64,000 nt of DNA from Streptomyces sp. NBC_00250. GTDB taxonomy: Bacteria; Actinomycetota; Actinomycetes; Streptomycetales; Streptomycetaceae. The notes beneath the pieces are model-generated. The model made no database searches and was not told the DNA's origin. It worked only from the letters and a program-made list of their open reading frames with translations. The stretch's first letter is position 1. Each line of letters starts with the position of its first letter. Of this stretch, positions 17,325 through 26,104 are shown in pieces. The DNA lies in NCBI RefSeq assembly GCF_036192275.1, contig NZ_CP108088.1, positions 3,597,501 to 3,661,500 on the forward strand. The letters run 5' to 3'. Both the position numbers and the translations under genes were made by a program.

Positions 17325-18179
17325 TCAGCCGAAGCGGCCGTTGACGTAGTCGGAGGTGCGCGGATCGGTCGGGGAGTTGAACACCGTCTCCGTGGGCCCC
17401 TGCTCGACGATCACTCCGGGGGTGCCCTGTTCGGCGAGGAAGAAGGCGCAGGAGTCGGAGACGCGGGCCGCCTGCTGCATGTTGTGGGTGACGATGACGA
17501 CGGTGACCTCCGACTTCAGCTCGGCGATGGTCTCCTCGACGCGCCGAGTGGAGGTCGGGTCGAGCGCCGAGCAGGGTTCGTCCATGAGCAGGACCCGGGG
17601 GCGGACGGCGAGCGAGCGGGCGATGCAGAGGCGCTGCTGCTGGCCGCCGGAGAGCGCCCCGCCGGGCTGCCGCAGCCGGTCCCTGACCTCGTTCCAGAGG
17701 CCGGCCCGGGTCAGGCACTCCTCGACGAGGTCGTCCTTGGCCTCCTTGCCGGCCCGGATGCCGCCGAGCTTCAGGCCGGCGAGGACGTTCTCGTACAGGG
17801 ACATCGCGGGGAACGGGTTGGGCTTCTGGAAGACCATGCCGATCTCGCGGCGGGCGTGGGTGATGCGGCGGCCCCGGTCGTAGATGTCGGCGCCGTCGAG
17901 GAGGACCCGGCCGGCGAGCGAGGCGGTGCCGGTGAGTTCGTGCATCCGGTTGAGGATGCGCAGGAAGGTCGACTTGCCGCAGCCGGAGGGGCCGATGAGG
18001 GCGGTGACCTCACGGGCGGGCATGGCGAGCGAGACCCGGTCGAGGACCTTGCGGTCGCCGAACCAGGCGGAGACGGAGTCGGCTTCGAGGTCGGCGGCAC
18101 GGGACGGGGCCGCCGTGCCGCCGACCGGCACGAGCGGCGGGACGGGCGGCAGGGTGACGGTGTCGGCGAGATCGGTCAC
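17325..18179 (-). CDS. pstB: phosphate ABC transporter ATP-binding protein
   Basis: A 284-residue ATPase of the phosphate importer class. Walker A is GPSGCGKST, the signature is LSGGQQQRLCIARSLAV, Walker B is VLLMDEP, and the switch His is in VIVTHNMQQAAR. The segment RILNRMHE and the phrase MVFQKPNPFP are specific to PstB. The first 30 residues are a Pro/Ala-rich addition. It is the last gene of the surface cluster, 19 bases after the sortase-like gene and 7.9 kb from its cognate permease genes, an unusual separation. The GTG start is at 18179. Confidence 0.93.
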   Translation of the reverse strand: MTDLADTVTLPPVPPLVPVGGTAAPSRAADLEADSVSAWFGDRKVLDRVSLAMPAREVTALIGPSGCGKSTFLRILNRMHELTGTASLAGRVLLDGADIYDRGRRITHARREIGMVFQKPNPFPAMSLYENVLAGLKLGGIRAGKEAKDDLVEECLTRAGLWNEVRDRLRQPGGALSGGQQQRLCIARSLAVRPRVLLMDEPCSALDPTSTRRVEETIAELKSEVTVVIVTHNMQQAARVSDSCAFFLAEQGTPGVIVEQGPTETVFNSPTDPRTSDYVNGRFG

Positions 18180-18198
18180 GGTGTGAACTCCACAGCGG

Positions 18199-19074
18199 TC
18201 AGAGGAGGTTGGGGAGGAGCCGGGTCAGTTCGCCGGAGACGAGGACGCCGAGGGCGAGGAGGACCGGGACGGCGGTGACCCAGGTCTGGCGGTTTCCCCA
18301 GCGGCGGCGGGCGAGGACGGTGAGCAGGGCGGCGAGGAGCAGCGCCTGGGCGCCGAGGAAGATCCCGGGCCAGGCGTCGGGGTCGCCCGCGAGGGGCTTC
18401 TCGGCGGCCGTGATCCAGCCGGGGCGCAGCGGCCGGGGCGGGCTGGGCCGGGCTGCGCCGAGGAGCCTGGCGTCGATGCGGACGATGTCCTCGGGGGTGT
18501 ACGCGCCACCGCTCGCGGTCATCAGGGTGAGCCGTCCCTCGCCGGAGGCGAGGGCCGCGGGGTTGGGGTCACCGGGGTGCCGGACGCCCGTCACCTCGTA
18601 CACCGCCTCGCCCTGACCGGTCGCCACCTCGACGCGGGCGCCGTTCGGGAGGCGGTGCACGTCGTTGAAGGGGCTGCCGTAGCCCCACTTGCGGCCCATG
18701 ATCACGCTGGCCCCGGCCTGGCCGGGCAGGGCGGTGTCCCGGCGGTGCCCGGGCCCGGACATGAGGACCTCGGAGGTGGTGCCCTCGGCGACGACCTCGC
18801 GGAGTCCGAGCGCGGGGATGCGGAGCAGGGCGACGGGGGCGCCGGGTTCGAGCGGCTTGCCGTCGTAGGTGAGCTGCCCCACCGGGGCGGTGCCGAGGGC
18901 GAGTTGCTCGCGCAGTTCGTCGTAGGCGGTGGACTGCTCGCGGGCGTGCTGGAGGTGTCCGACGACGGTGAGGTTGGCGGCGAAGCCGATGAGCAGCGCG
19001 GCGAGGACGGACAGCGCCGCCCCGGCCAGGGCGAGCCCGGCGCGGGGGGCGGTGGGGGGCGGTGCGGTGGTCAC
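18199..19074 (-). CDS. catalytically degenerate sortase-fold membrane protein
   Basis: A 291-residue protein with an N-terminal transmembrane helix (about 13-38) and an extracellular class E-like sortase domain (about 75-205). Two extra C-terminal helices follow (about 236-256 and 264-286). The sortase landmarks are recognisable (LLRIPALG, ALPGQAGASVI, RLTLMTASGG, YTPEDIVRIDARL). The catalytic His of the usual G-H-R is Arg128 (MGRKWGYG), and the catalytic Cys of the usual LTLxTC is Ala187. It should not perform transpeptidation and may instead bind or scaffold the LAXTG proteins encoded beside it. It overlaps the upstream gene by 4 bases (ATGA), showing coupled translation. Confidence 0.85.
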   Translation of the reverse strand: MTTAPPPTAPRAGLALAGAALSVLAALLIGFAANLTVVGHLQHAREQSTAYDELREQLALGTAPVGQLTYDGKPLEPGAPVALLRIPALGLREVVAEGTTSEVLMSGPGHRRDTALPGQAGASVIMGRKWGYGSPFNDVHRLPNGARVEVATGQGEAVYEVTGVRHPGDPNPAALASGEGRLTLMTASGGAYTPEDIVRIDARLLGAARPSPPRPLRPGWITAAEKPLAGDPDAWPGIFLGAQALLLAALLTVLARRRWGNRQTWVTAVPVLLALGVLVSGELTRLLPNLL

Positions 19075-20351
19075 GGGCGGGCGCCCGCCTTGCGGCGGCG
19101 GGTCTGGATCACGGCCGCCGCGCCGAGGAGGCAGAGTGCGAGGGAGCCGAGCGCGGCGGAGGCGGCGGTGGAACCGGTGGCGGCGAGGCTGCCGTTGCCG
19201 CCGTCGGTGCCGGTGCCTCCGGAGCCGCCGCTGGTGCCGCTTCCGCCGGAGTCGCCGGAACCGCCCTGCGCATCGCTGCCGCCGGAGCCGCCCGAGGTGC
19301 CCGAGTCGCCGCCGGAGCTGCCGCCCGAGGTGCCGGAGTCGCCGGTCGCGGTCGGCGACGGCGTGTCGGTGCCGGTCGGACCCGGGGTGTCGCTCGGCGT
19401 GTCGCTGGGGGTGTCCGTCGGCGTGGGCGTGTCGGTGGGGTCGTCCGTCGGGGTCGGCGTGCCGGTGCCGGTGCCCGTCGGGGTGGGGGTGGTGCCGGTG
19501 GGGGTCGGGGTGGTGCCGGTGGGGGTGGGGGTGGGTTCGGCCACGTACAGCGAATAGACGAACGAGGCGGGGGTGTAGGCCTCGGGGTCGGTGGGGGTGA
19601 ACGTGACGACCACCGGCAGGCCGTCGTTGTTGACGGCGGACTCCGTGACGGTGACCTGGGCCTTCCCTCCGACGACGTCGACGGTGCCGATGTCGACGAG
19701 TTCGTCGTTCACGAACTTCTGGAAGCTCACCGATCCGGCGGCCTCCTTGGGCTGGAAGGTCGCGATGATCTCGGCCGGTGCGCCGACGACGGCGACGGCG
19801 GGGTCGGAGACGACCTCCAGCAGGGTCGCCTTCTGCGCGATCGGGGCCCAGGTGTCACCGGTGACCTGGATCATCGTGGAGAAGTAGTCCTCCGACTCGG
19901 CTCCGATGCCGGTCCGGCAGTAGAGGCGAAGCTCGTAGCGGCCGTCCAGGGGCCCTTCGGGGATGAAGTTCCGGAGGCCCTCCTGGAGCGAGGTGTGAGT
20001 GGCCTCGACGTCGACGGGCCGGGTGAAGGGCCCCGCGCTCAGGGGGTCCCCGGGGACGGTGCCGGCTATCGCGTGGAAGGTGCCGAGGACGGGTTCGACC
20101 ACTCCGAGCCGGGCCTTGAGGTAGGGCTTGGCGGGGTCGGCCGGTGCCGGGCAGGCGGCGGTGGTGGTGACCCCGGTGGCGAAGGGCCGGGCGGTGACGG
20201 AGCCCGAACCGCCCTGGAGCGTGAAACTCCCGTGGACGGTGGCGGCCTTGGCGGGGACGGCCAGGGCCAGGGCGGCGGCGAGGGCGCCGCAGAGGAGGGC
20301 GAGTGCCGTCAGGAGGGCGACGGGTGATCTGAGTGGTGCGGGGCGGTTCAT
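19071..20351 (-). CDS. secreted Ig-like surface protein with LAATG sorting signal
   Basis: 426 residues. A signal peptide (1-36, ending AKA) is followed by two beta-rich Ig-like domains, roughly 38-165 and 168-270. A Thr/Pro-rich stalk (about 272-330, repeats of TPTPTGT) and a Gly/Ser stalk (335-385) come next. The C terminus is a cell-wall sorting signal: LAATG at 389-393, a hydrophobic helix and a RRRK tail. LAXTG is the motif used by Streptomyces class E sortases. The tail-to-head 4-base overlap with the degenerate sortase gene suggests they act together. It has no enzyme motif and is likely a wall-displayed accessory or adhesive subunit. Confidence 0.85.
   Translation of the reverse strand: MNRPAPLRSPVALLTALALLCGALAAALALAVPAKAATVHGSFTLQGGSGSVTARPFATGVTTTAACPAPADPAKPYLKARLGVVEPVLGTFHAIAGTVPGDPLSAGPFTRPVDVEATHTSLQEGLRNFIPEGPLDGRYELRLYCRTGIGAESEDYFSTMIQVTGDTWAPIAQKATLLEVVSDPAVAVVGAPAEIIATFQPKEAAGSVSFQKFVNDELVDIGTVDVVGGKAQVTVTESAVNNDGLPVVVTFTPTDPEAYTPASFVYSLYVAEPTPTPTGTTPTPTGTTPTPTGTGTGTPTPTDDPTDTPTPTDTPSDTPSDTPGPTGTDTPSPTATGDSGTSGGSSGGDSGTSGGSGGSDAQGGSGDSGGSGTSGGSGGTGTDGGNGSLAATGSTAASAALGSLALCLLGAAAVIQTRRRKAGARP
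19475..19540. repeat. tandem repeat encoding TPTPTGT stalk
   Basis: GTGCCGGTGGGGGTCGGGGTG-type units are repeated head to tail inside the LAATG gene and encode the Thr/Pro stalk. Such arrays often change length between strains. Confidence 0.6.
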
Positions 20352-20449
20352 GCGGGTCCCCCAGGAGTCGGATGCGGGAGCGGGTGGGCCGGTGGTGGCG
20401 GGATCGGGCGGCGTGGTGTGCCCGCCCGGAGGTCGGGCAATCGGGCGGG

Positions 20450-20487
20450 CAGTCAGTCGGGCGGTCGGGCGGTCGGGCGGTCGGGAA
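20450..20487. repeat. 8-bp tandem repeat (GGTCGGGC)n
   Basis: About four successive copies of GGTCGGGC in the 226-bp gap between the two secreted protein genes. Apart from this and the hairpin at 20526-20551, nothing else was found in the gap. Confidence 0.7.
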
Positions 20488-20525
20488 GCGATACGGGGAG
20501 CGGATGCACCACGGATACGCCGGGG

Positions 20526-20551
20526 GGCCGGGCACCCGAAGGTGCCCGGCC
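20526..20551 (-). terminator. terminator after secreted PBP-like gene
   Basis: An 11-bp perfect stem GGCCGGGCACC (20526-20536) / GGTGCCCGGCC (20541-20551) closed by a CGAA tetraloop, 27 bases past the stop codon. Confidence 0.75.
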
Positions 20552-20577
20552 GGTGTGCGGTCAGGAAGCGGTGGTGA

Positions 20578-21552
20578 TCAGCGCTCGCCCTTGACGGTGG
20601 TGGCGCCGCAGGCGGTGCCGAGGGCGCCGAAGCCGTAGTTGGTGATGGTCGTGGTGGCGGCGCAGACCTTGGAGGTCGAGCCGACGAACGTGGAGGAGAT
20701 CGTGGCGTTGGTCAGCTTCGGGGTCGGGACCACGTTGTAGACGTCACGCAGGAAGGGGAACGCCGTGTTCAGGGTCTTGTCGGCGTTGCGGGGCGCGACG
20801 GTGCCGACGGAGCCGAGGACGGCCGCGCCGCGGCGGTTCGCGACGACGCCCTTCTCCTGCGCCGTGTACTGGGCGACGGAGTACGGGGCGATGTCACCGG
20901 CGGTGTCGAGGACGGTGCCGTCGTTCTCCTGGACGCCCTGCTGGACGCAGGAGCCCGGGGCGGTCACGCCGATGGAGGAGAGGAAGAACTGACGCGTGCC
21001 GGAGTTGGCCTGCGGCAGGATCGGGGTGAGCGCCACGCCGTTGAGGGCCGTGAGGTTGCACTCGTAGATGTCCTTGAGCTGCGTCGCCGTCAGGTCGGAG
21101 GGCAGCGTGCTGTCGGAGCGCTTCACCCAGGACACCGCGTCCTTGGCGAAGGGGATCCAGGTGAGGTCCGTGGTGCTGGTGTCGGCCGGGCCGCGCGAGG
21201 AGCGGGCGAAGTCGAGGCAGCCGGAGTTGGTGTCCACGGCGTTGCGCAGCGCGTCGATGCCGGCGGAGGAGCCGTTCGGGCGGTTGATCACACAGCCGGC
21301 CGACTTGGTCTTGATGGTGGCCGTGCCGGTGGCGTCCCAGGACGCGATGATCTTCTGACCGATGGCGTTGACGACGACGTTGCCGAGGCCGTTCATGACG
21401 TCCTGGGTCGTGTCCGAGCCGGTGCCGGCGAGGGTGCGGTACTGGGTGATCGGGTTGGGGTCGGCCTGCGCGGCGGGGGCGAGGGCGACACCGAGACCGA
21501 GGGCGGCCACACCGAGGGCGGCACCGATACGAGCGCGGGACTTGACGTTCAC
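20578..21552 (-). CDS. secreted periplasmic-binding-protein-like protein
   Basis: 324 residues with a signal peptide (1-30, ending AQA). The mature part follows the PstS-like PBP fold: GTGSDTTQDVMNGL at the first ligand loop, a DALRNAVDTNSGCLDFARSSRG region, KDAVSW, and PQANSGTRQFFLSSIG at the second ligand loop. The arginine that in PstS lies four residues before SGT is missing, so phosphate binding is doubtful. Several cysteines could form disulfides. It has no lipobox and no sorting signal, so it is probably released. Its own terminator and 131-bp upstream gap suggest a separate or internal promoter in the cluster. Confidence 0.82.
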   Translation of the reverse strand: MNVKSRARIGAALGVAALGLGVALAPAAQADPNPITQYRTLAGTGSDTTQDVMNGLGNVVVNAIGQKIIASWDATGTATIKTKSAGCVINRPNGSSAGIDALRNAVDTNSGCLDFARSSRGPADTSTTDLTWIPFAKDAVSWVKRSDSTLPSDLTATQLKDIYECNLTALNGVALTPILPQANSGTRQFFLSSIGVTAPGSCVQQGVQENDGTVLDTAGDIAPYSVAQYTAQEKGVVANRRGAAVLGSVGTVAPRNADKTLNTAFPFLRDVYNVVPTPKLTNATISSTFVGSTSKVCAATTTITNYGFGALGTACGATTVKGER

Positions 21553-21683
21553 TTCTGATCTCCTCCGTGGAAACGGATGTCATGGAATGGACGCACAAGC
21601 AAAATCCGGATTCTTCAACCGGCCGGTCCGTCGACCGGCCGGGAACAACAATTCCTCACCGGTGGCACGGGCGGCCACCACGG

Positions 21684-24257
21684 TCAGCCGCTCTTCAGGT
21701 TACGAATTCCTGTCCTAGGTGAATCCGAGGGAATTCGACGGCGGCCGGCGGCGGCCAGGACCGCGGGTCCCGCGATACCGGCGACGCCGCCGACGACCAG
21801 GACCGCGAGAAGGACCCAGCGAATGACGCCGAGCACCTGGGAGGGCGTGCTGCCGGTGTCGGCGAGCCGCTCCCCCGGTGCGCCCCCGGAGCCGTTCCCG
21901 CCCGCGCCGGAGGCCGGCGGCGGCGCGGCGGAGGACGGCGACCCGGCGGCCGCGCCCGTGTCCGTACCGCCGCCGGTGGACCCGCTCGCGGACCCGCTGC
22001 CGGAACCGGAAGCCGAGCCCGAGCCCGAGCCGCCGGAGCCTGTGCCCGTGGAGCCCGTCGTGCCGTTCGTTCCCTGGCCGCCGCCGGAGTTCGGGCCTCC
22101 GGTCGCGCCGCCGTCACCGCCGGCCGTGCCGCCGGTGGTGGCGCCCGGTCCGGTCGGCGTGCCGCGCTCCAGGCGGTCGGCCGCCGCGGCGGCCTGGGCC
22201 TTCAGCTTCGCGGGCATCGGGGCGTAGCCGAGGGGCAGTTCACCGGGGGCGGTGCCCTGCTTCTGCCCGGGTCCGGCCGCGTACCGCAGCACGCGCGCGT
22301 AGTCCTTGCGGGCGTCCGCCGGAAGGCCGGTGGAGGCGGCGGCGTAGGTCACCACCGTCAACGGGTAGGCGTCCTTCGTCGCGCGAGCCGGGTCGGGGAC
22401 GAGGACCCCCGGGACGGAGGAGTCCTTGAACTGTTCGACCGCCTTGAGCATGGCCCGGGTGGTGGGCCGGACGTAGGTGCCGTCGGCGTTCGCCAGGGCC
22501 GCGGTCTGGAGCTGATAGCGGGTTGCCGAGGAGGAGTCGATGATGCCGTAGGCGCGTCGGCTGCCCGGCAGGACCAGGGGGCCGGTGAGCTTGAGTCCCC
22601 CCGTGGCGGTGTCCTCGGCGACCTCGTACTTGGTGTTGTTGGTGCCCCTCCGTGTCGACCGGGCGGCGTCGTGGAAGTCGCCGGCGTACGGCGAGCGGTC
22701 GATCACCCCGTACCTGATGGACTTCCCCGACAGCAGGAGTTCCGTCTCCGTGGGATCTGCCTTCGGGAACTCGTAGAGACTGGACGTGCTGATTCCCAGA
22801 CTCTTGTAGTGGGGGTTCATCTTCATTCCCCACGGGTCCGGCTTCCCGTCGAGGAAGGAACGCGCGTCGGCGTTGCTCCGCAGATAGTCCCAGACGACTT
22901 TCGCGGTGTCCGCCCGATCGGCGGAAAGGAGAATTCCGCCGGGATAGCTCAGCTCCGCCGGCCGGAACTCCTCGAATTGCGGATTCAGCTTCAGGAACTC
23001 CGGGTCCCGGACGATCGAGACCGGATTGCCCTTCAGATGCGCCAGGGGCTCCATGCCCCACGTGTTCACCCGGACGTCGTAGGGGTAGGACAGCGTGAGC
23101 AGCTTCGCCAGCAGCCGTGGGTTCAGCCGCAGGTCCTTCACGAGCCCGATCCTGTCGGCCTCCCAGAAGAACCCGACGGTCAGCGCGCTGACGGCCACGG
23201 GTGCGTGGACGAAGCCCGCCTTCTCCCCGCCTTCCACGGGCTCGACGGTGAAGCCGAGACCGGGCGAGGTGGAGGTCGGGGCGAGCAGACTCGACCGGGC
23301 CAGCTCCTCGCCCCGCTGGGAGAAGGTGAAGCGGGTGGAGCCGCCCGCGCACAGGGCCGCCTGCCAGGAGGTGACGGCTTCCGTGACCAGCTCGGAGCCG
23401 GTCATGCGACGCTCGGCCTTGTCCGTGGGGCAGGGGTCGCCGACGGGCAGGAAGTCGAGGGGGAAGGTGATGCGCTGGTTCCAGTTGGTGGTGGAGAGCG
23501 GCGAGGACTGCAGACTTCCGTTGTTCGCGGTCCCGTCCGGGTCACGGGAGCCGCGGGGCACCACGACGAGCCAGCACCTTCGGCCTCGGGCGTCCGCACC
23601 GGTACCGACCGGATCGCCGCACCCGAGGTGCGGAGCCTCCCGGGTGGACTGCAGGTTGAATCCCACCTCGCCCGTCCCGTCCGGCTGGGTGACGGCGAAG
23701 GACTCCTCGTTGGTGTCGTTGTTGCTGAAGTAGGTCCAGTCGGTGGACGTCTTCGTCGGAGGGCCCGAGACCGGGGTGAAGGGCACGAACGGAGAGGTCG
23801 TCTGCCCCGGCAGACCCGGAGCCGGAATCGGCTCGTCGTACTCCGTCTCCCGCGGGTCCGTGCCGACGGCGATCACCCGCTGCAGGACGAACTGCCCGAA
23901 GTCGAGAGCGGCGGGCGCGGCGCCGAACTGGCACTGCTCCCGCTTTGGTCCCGCCGGGTCGTCCCCCCAGCACTGCATGATCTGGAGGAAGTCGGTCTTC
24001 TTGCTGTACGTCTGCTTCCCGCCCTTCCACGTGACGCGCACTCCCTGTCCGCGGAGGTTCTTCGTCTGGTGGACGGTCACCTCCAGCTTCGAGAAGTCGT
24101 CGTGGGGCCCCTTGGTCCCTCGTTTCGTCAGCGCCGAGCTCTGCGACGGGTCGGTCGCCGCCACCGCCGGACTGTCCTGCGGCAGCGGAACGAGGGCGAG
24201 CAGAACGGCGGCGAGCAGCGCCCCGAGTCCGGCCCTTCTGGTGAGCGTCGGTTTCAC
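21684..24257 (-). CDS. large secreted PBP-like surface protein with LADTG sorting signal
   Basis: 857 residues with a signal peptide (1-34, ending AVA) and a long extracellular part with several cysteines. The part around 640-715 (PLTVVTYAAASTGL, RVLRYAAGPGQKQG, ELPLGYAPMPAKL) mirrors the C-terminal lobe of the adjacent PstS-like protein, suggesting an expanded solute-binding fold. About 725-795 is Gly/Ser/Thr stalk. The wall signal is LADTG at 798-802, then a hydrophobic helix, AAGRRR and a short polar tail. It overlaps pstS by 4 bases and is therefore co-translated with the transporter. The ligand is unknown. Confidence 0.82.
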   Translation of the reverse strand: MKPTLTRRAGLGALLAAVLLALVPLPQDSPAVAATDPSQSSALTKRGTKGPHDDFSKLEVTVHQTKNLRGQGVRVTWKGGKQTYSKKTDFLQIMQCWGDDPAGPKREQCQFGAAPAALDFGQFVLQRVIAVGTDPRETEYDEPIPAPGLPGQTTSPFVPFTPVSGPPTKTSTDWTYFSNNDTNEESFAVTQPDGTGEVGFNLQSTREAPHLGCGDPVGTGADARGRRCWLVVVPRGSRDPDGTANNGSLQSSPLSTTNWNQRITFPLDFLPVGDPCPTDKAERRMTGSELVTEAVTSWQAALCAGGSTRFTFSQRGEELARSSLLAPTSTSPGLGFTVEPVEGGEKAGFVHAPVAVSALTVGFFWEADRIGLVKDLRLNPRLLAKLLTLSYPYDVRVNTWGMEPLAHLKGNPVSIVRDPEFLKLNPQFEEFRPAELSYPGGILLSADRADTAKVVWDYLRSNADARSFLDGKPDPWGMKMNPHYKSLGISTSSLYEFPKADPTETELLLSGKSIRYGVIDRSPYAGDFHDAARSTRRGTNNTKYEVAEDTATGGLKLTGPLVLPGSRRAYGIIDSSSATRYQLQTAALANADGTYVRPTTRAMLKAVEQFKDSSVPGVLVPDPARATKDAYPLTVVTYAAASTGLPADARKDYARVLRYAAGPGQKQGTAPGELPLGYAPMPAKLKAQAAAAADRLERGTPTGPGATTGGTAGGDGGATGGPNSGGGQGTNGTTGSTGTGSGGSGSGSASGSGSGSASGSTGGGTDTGAAAGSPSSAAPPPASGAGGNGSGGAPGERLADTGSTPSQVLGVIRWVLLAVLVVGGVAGIAGPAVLAAAGRRRIPSDSPRTGIRNLKSG

Positions 24258-26104
24258 CGTCCCCCTCCCTGGCGTTCGGCGCGGGCCGCGAGGGCGCGGC
24301 CGACGAGTGGCGGGGCGATGACGGTGGCGAGGAGCAGGAAGGCGGAGAGGGCCATGAGGATCCCGCGCAGGCCGCCGCCCGTGTCGGCGGCGAGGGTGAC
24401 CGGGGTGCCGACGATCTGGTTGCCGCCGGAGTCCTGGCCGGTGCCGGTGCCTCCGCCCGTACCGCCGCCGTCCCCGGCGAGGATCTCGCCGGTGTCGGGG
24501 TCGACGGCTCCGCCGCCCGTGGCGCCGCCGGAGGCGGATCCGCCTCCGGAGCCCGTGCCGCCGCCCGTACCGCCGGTCGCGGAACCCCCGGTGCCGGAGC
24601 CGGTGCCGGAGCCGGTGGCGCCGCCGGTGCCACCACTGGCCGAACCGCCGTTGCCGCCCGAGCCGTTGGATCCGTTGGTGCCGGATCCGCCGGAGCCGCC
24701 GTTCGAGGAGCCGGAGCCGTTCCCGGTTCCGTTCCCGCCGGTCGAGCCGCCCGTGGCGGAGCCGCCGCCGGTCGAACCGCCGTTGTTCACCTGCGTGTTC
24801 GTGCCCTTGGCGCCGCCCGTGCCGTCACCGCACTGCGTCGGACCGCGCTTGTCGCAGGGCTTCGGCCGCGGGGCGTTCTTGGCGAGGGTGTTCGTGCCGT
24901 CGGCCGAGAACGTGGGGTTGCGGCAGTCGGACAGGTCGACCGCGCCGGTCGGCGCGCCGGGTACCCGGCGGACCTGGTCGAAGCCGGCCTGGACGAGGTT
25001 CCTCGGGAGCGGCGAGTAGCCGAGTTCCTCGGCCTGCTGCTGGCCCTCGCAGAGGAAGTAGCGGGCGAAGGTACCGAGCGAGCGGCCCTTCTCGGTGGTG
25101 TGCGGGGCGGTGTCCGAGGTGGGGACGACCATGTAGCTGTAGCTGGAGAGCGGGTAGCTGCGCTGGTCCCCGGAGCGGTAGACGTCGTCGAGGATCTGGG
25201 TCAGGTAGTTCGTCGAGTTCCGGTCGGAGTTGATCCGGGCCTTGAGCAGGGCGACGGCGACGGCCTGGGCGGTCGGCTCGACGTAGTAGCCGGAGGAGTT
25301 GAGCACCTTGACGACCGGGAAGTGGGCGTTGATCGCGTACGAGTACTCGACGTAGGTGATGGCGCCCTCGCCCTGCGGCTGGCGGACGTGCGCGGAGACC
25401 CCGAGCGAGCCGGACTTGGCGACGGTGGTGGTGCCGGGCACGACGGGGAAGTACGAGGTCATTCCGCAGGGGGTGGAACGGCCGGCGCGCCGGCAGTAGT
25501 CGTCCCAGACGGAGCCGTTCTCCTTGGCGAGCCAGGTGGTGAACTGGGCGGTCGTGCCGGAGCCGTCGGAGCGCACGACGGGGACGATGCGGCGGGCGGG
25601 GAGGGTGAGGCCGGGGTTGTCGGCCTTGATCTCGGGCGCGTTCCACATGGTCAGCCGGCCGGTGAAGATCTTCGCGAGGACGGGGCCGGAGAGCCGCAGG
25701 TTGGTGACCTGGCGGCCGCCGATCCGCAGGTTGTACATGAAGGCGGTGCCACCGGCGACGATCGGCATGTACGCGTAGCCGCGGCGCGGCGGTACGTCGG
25801 TGGCGCCGCCGTCGTTGAGGCCGTACGGGATCTCGGAGACGGCGAAGTCGACGGTGCCGTTCTTGAACTGCTCGCGGCCCTGCGAGGAGCCGTTGGCGTT
25901 GAAGTTGACCGTGAGGCCGACGTTGGCGCCGATGTTGCGGCGCCACTGCTCGACGGCGTTGGAGCTCCAGGTGGAGCCGGAGCCGGTGATCTTGGTGTAC
26001 CCGGCGGCCTGCGCGGCCGGCGGATGGACGAGCAGGGCGAGCACCGCGCACAGGGCGGCGGCGAGCCCCAGGGCGGTGCGGGCGAGCGGGGCGGCGGATC
26101 TCAC
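24254..26104 (-). CDS. pstS: membrane-anchored phosphate-binding protein PstS with long Gly/Ser stalk
   Basis: 616 residues from the GTG at 26104, preceded by GAGGAG. A signal peptide (1-33) leads to a full PstS domain (about 35-400). The phosphate-pocket residues are retained: TGSGST at 40-45, Ser/Asn near 72-74, Asp86 in VDFAVSE, and R178-x3-SGT (182-184). This spacing equals that in E. coli PstS. Residues about 440-575 are a Gly/Ser/Thr-rich stalk, then AADTG, a hydrophobic helix and a basic tail. Ordinary PstS proteins are lipoproteins of about 370 residues; this one has no lipobox and is held by its C terminus. Short overlaps join it to pstA and the LADTG gene. Confidence 0.88.
   Translation of the reverse strand: MRSAAPLARTALGLAAALCAVLALLVHPPAAQAAGYTKITGSGSTWSSNAVEQWRRNIGANVGLTVNFNANGSSQGREQFKNGTVDFAVSEIPYGLNDGGATDVPPRRGYAYMPIVAGGTAFMYNLRIGGRQVTNLRLSGPVLAKIFTGRLTMWNAPEIKADNPGLTLPARRIVPVVRSDGSGTTAQFTTWLAKENGSVWDDYCRRAGRSTPCGMTSYFPVVPGTTTVAKSGSLGVSAHVRQPQGEGAITYVEYSYAINAHFPVVKVLNSSGYYVEPTAQAVAVALLKARINSDRNSTNYLTQILDDVYRSGDQRSYPLSSYSYMVVPTSDTAPHTTEKGRSLGTFARYFLCEGQQQAEELGYSPLPRNLVQAGFDQVRRVPGAPTGAVDLSDCRNPTFSADGTNTLAKNAPRPKPCDKRGPTQCGDGTGGAKGTNTQVNNGGSTGGGSATGGSTGGNGTGNGSGSSNGGSGGSGTNGSNGSGGNGGSASGGTGGATGSGTGSGTGGSATGGTGGGTGSGGGSASGGATGGGAVDPDTGEILAGDGGGTGGGTGTGQDSGGNQIVGTPVTLAADTGGGLRGILMALSAFLLLATVIAPPLVGRALAARAERQGGGR
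24440..24790. repeat. low-complexity Gly/Ser/Thr coding repeat in pstS stalk
   Basis: Imperfect GCCGCCGGTGCC/GGAGCCGGT units encode GGSTGGNG-like repeats. Slippage-prone; length is likely to vary between strains and assemblies. Confidence 0.5.
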
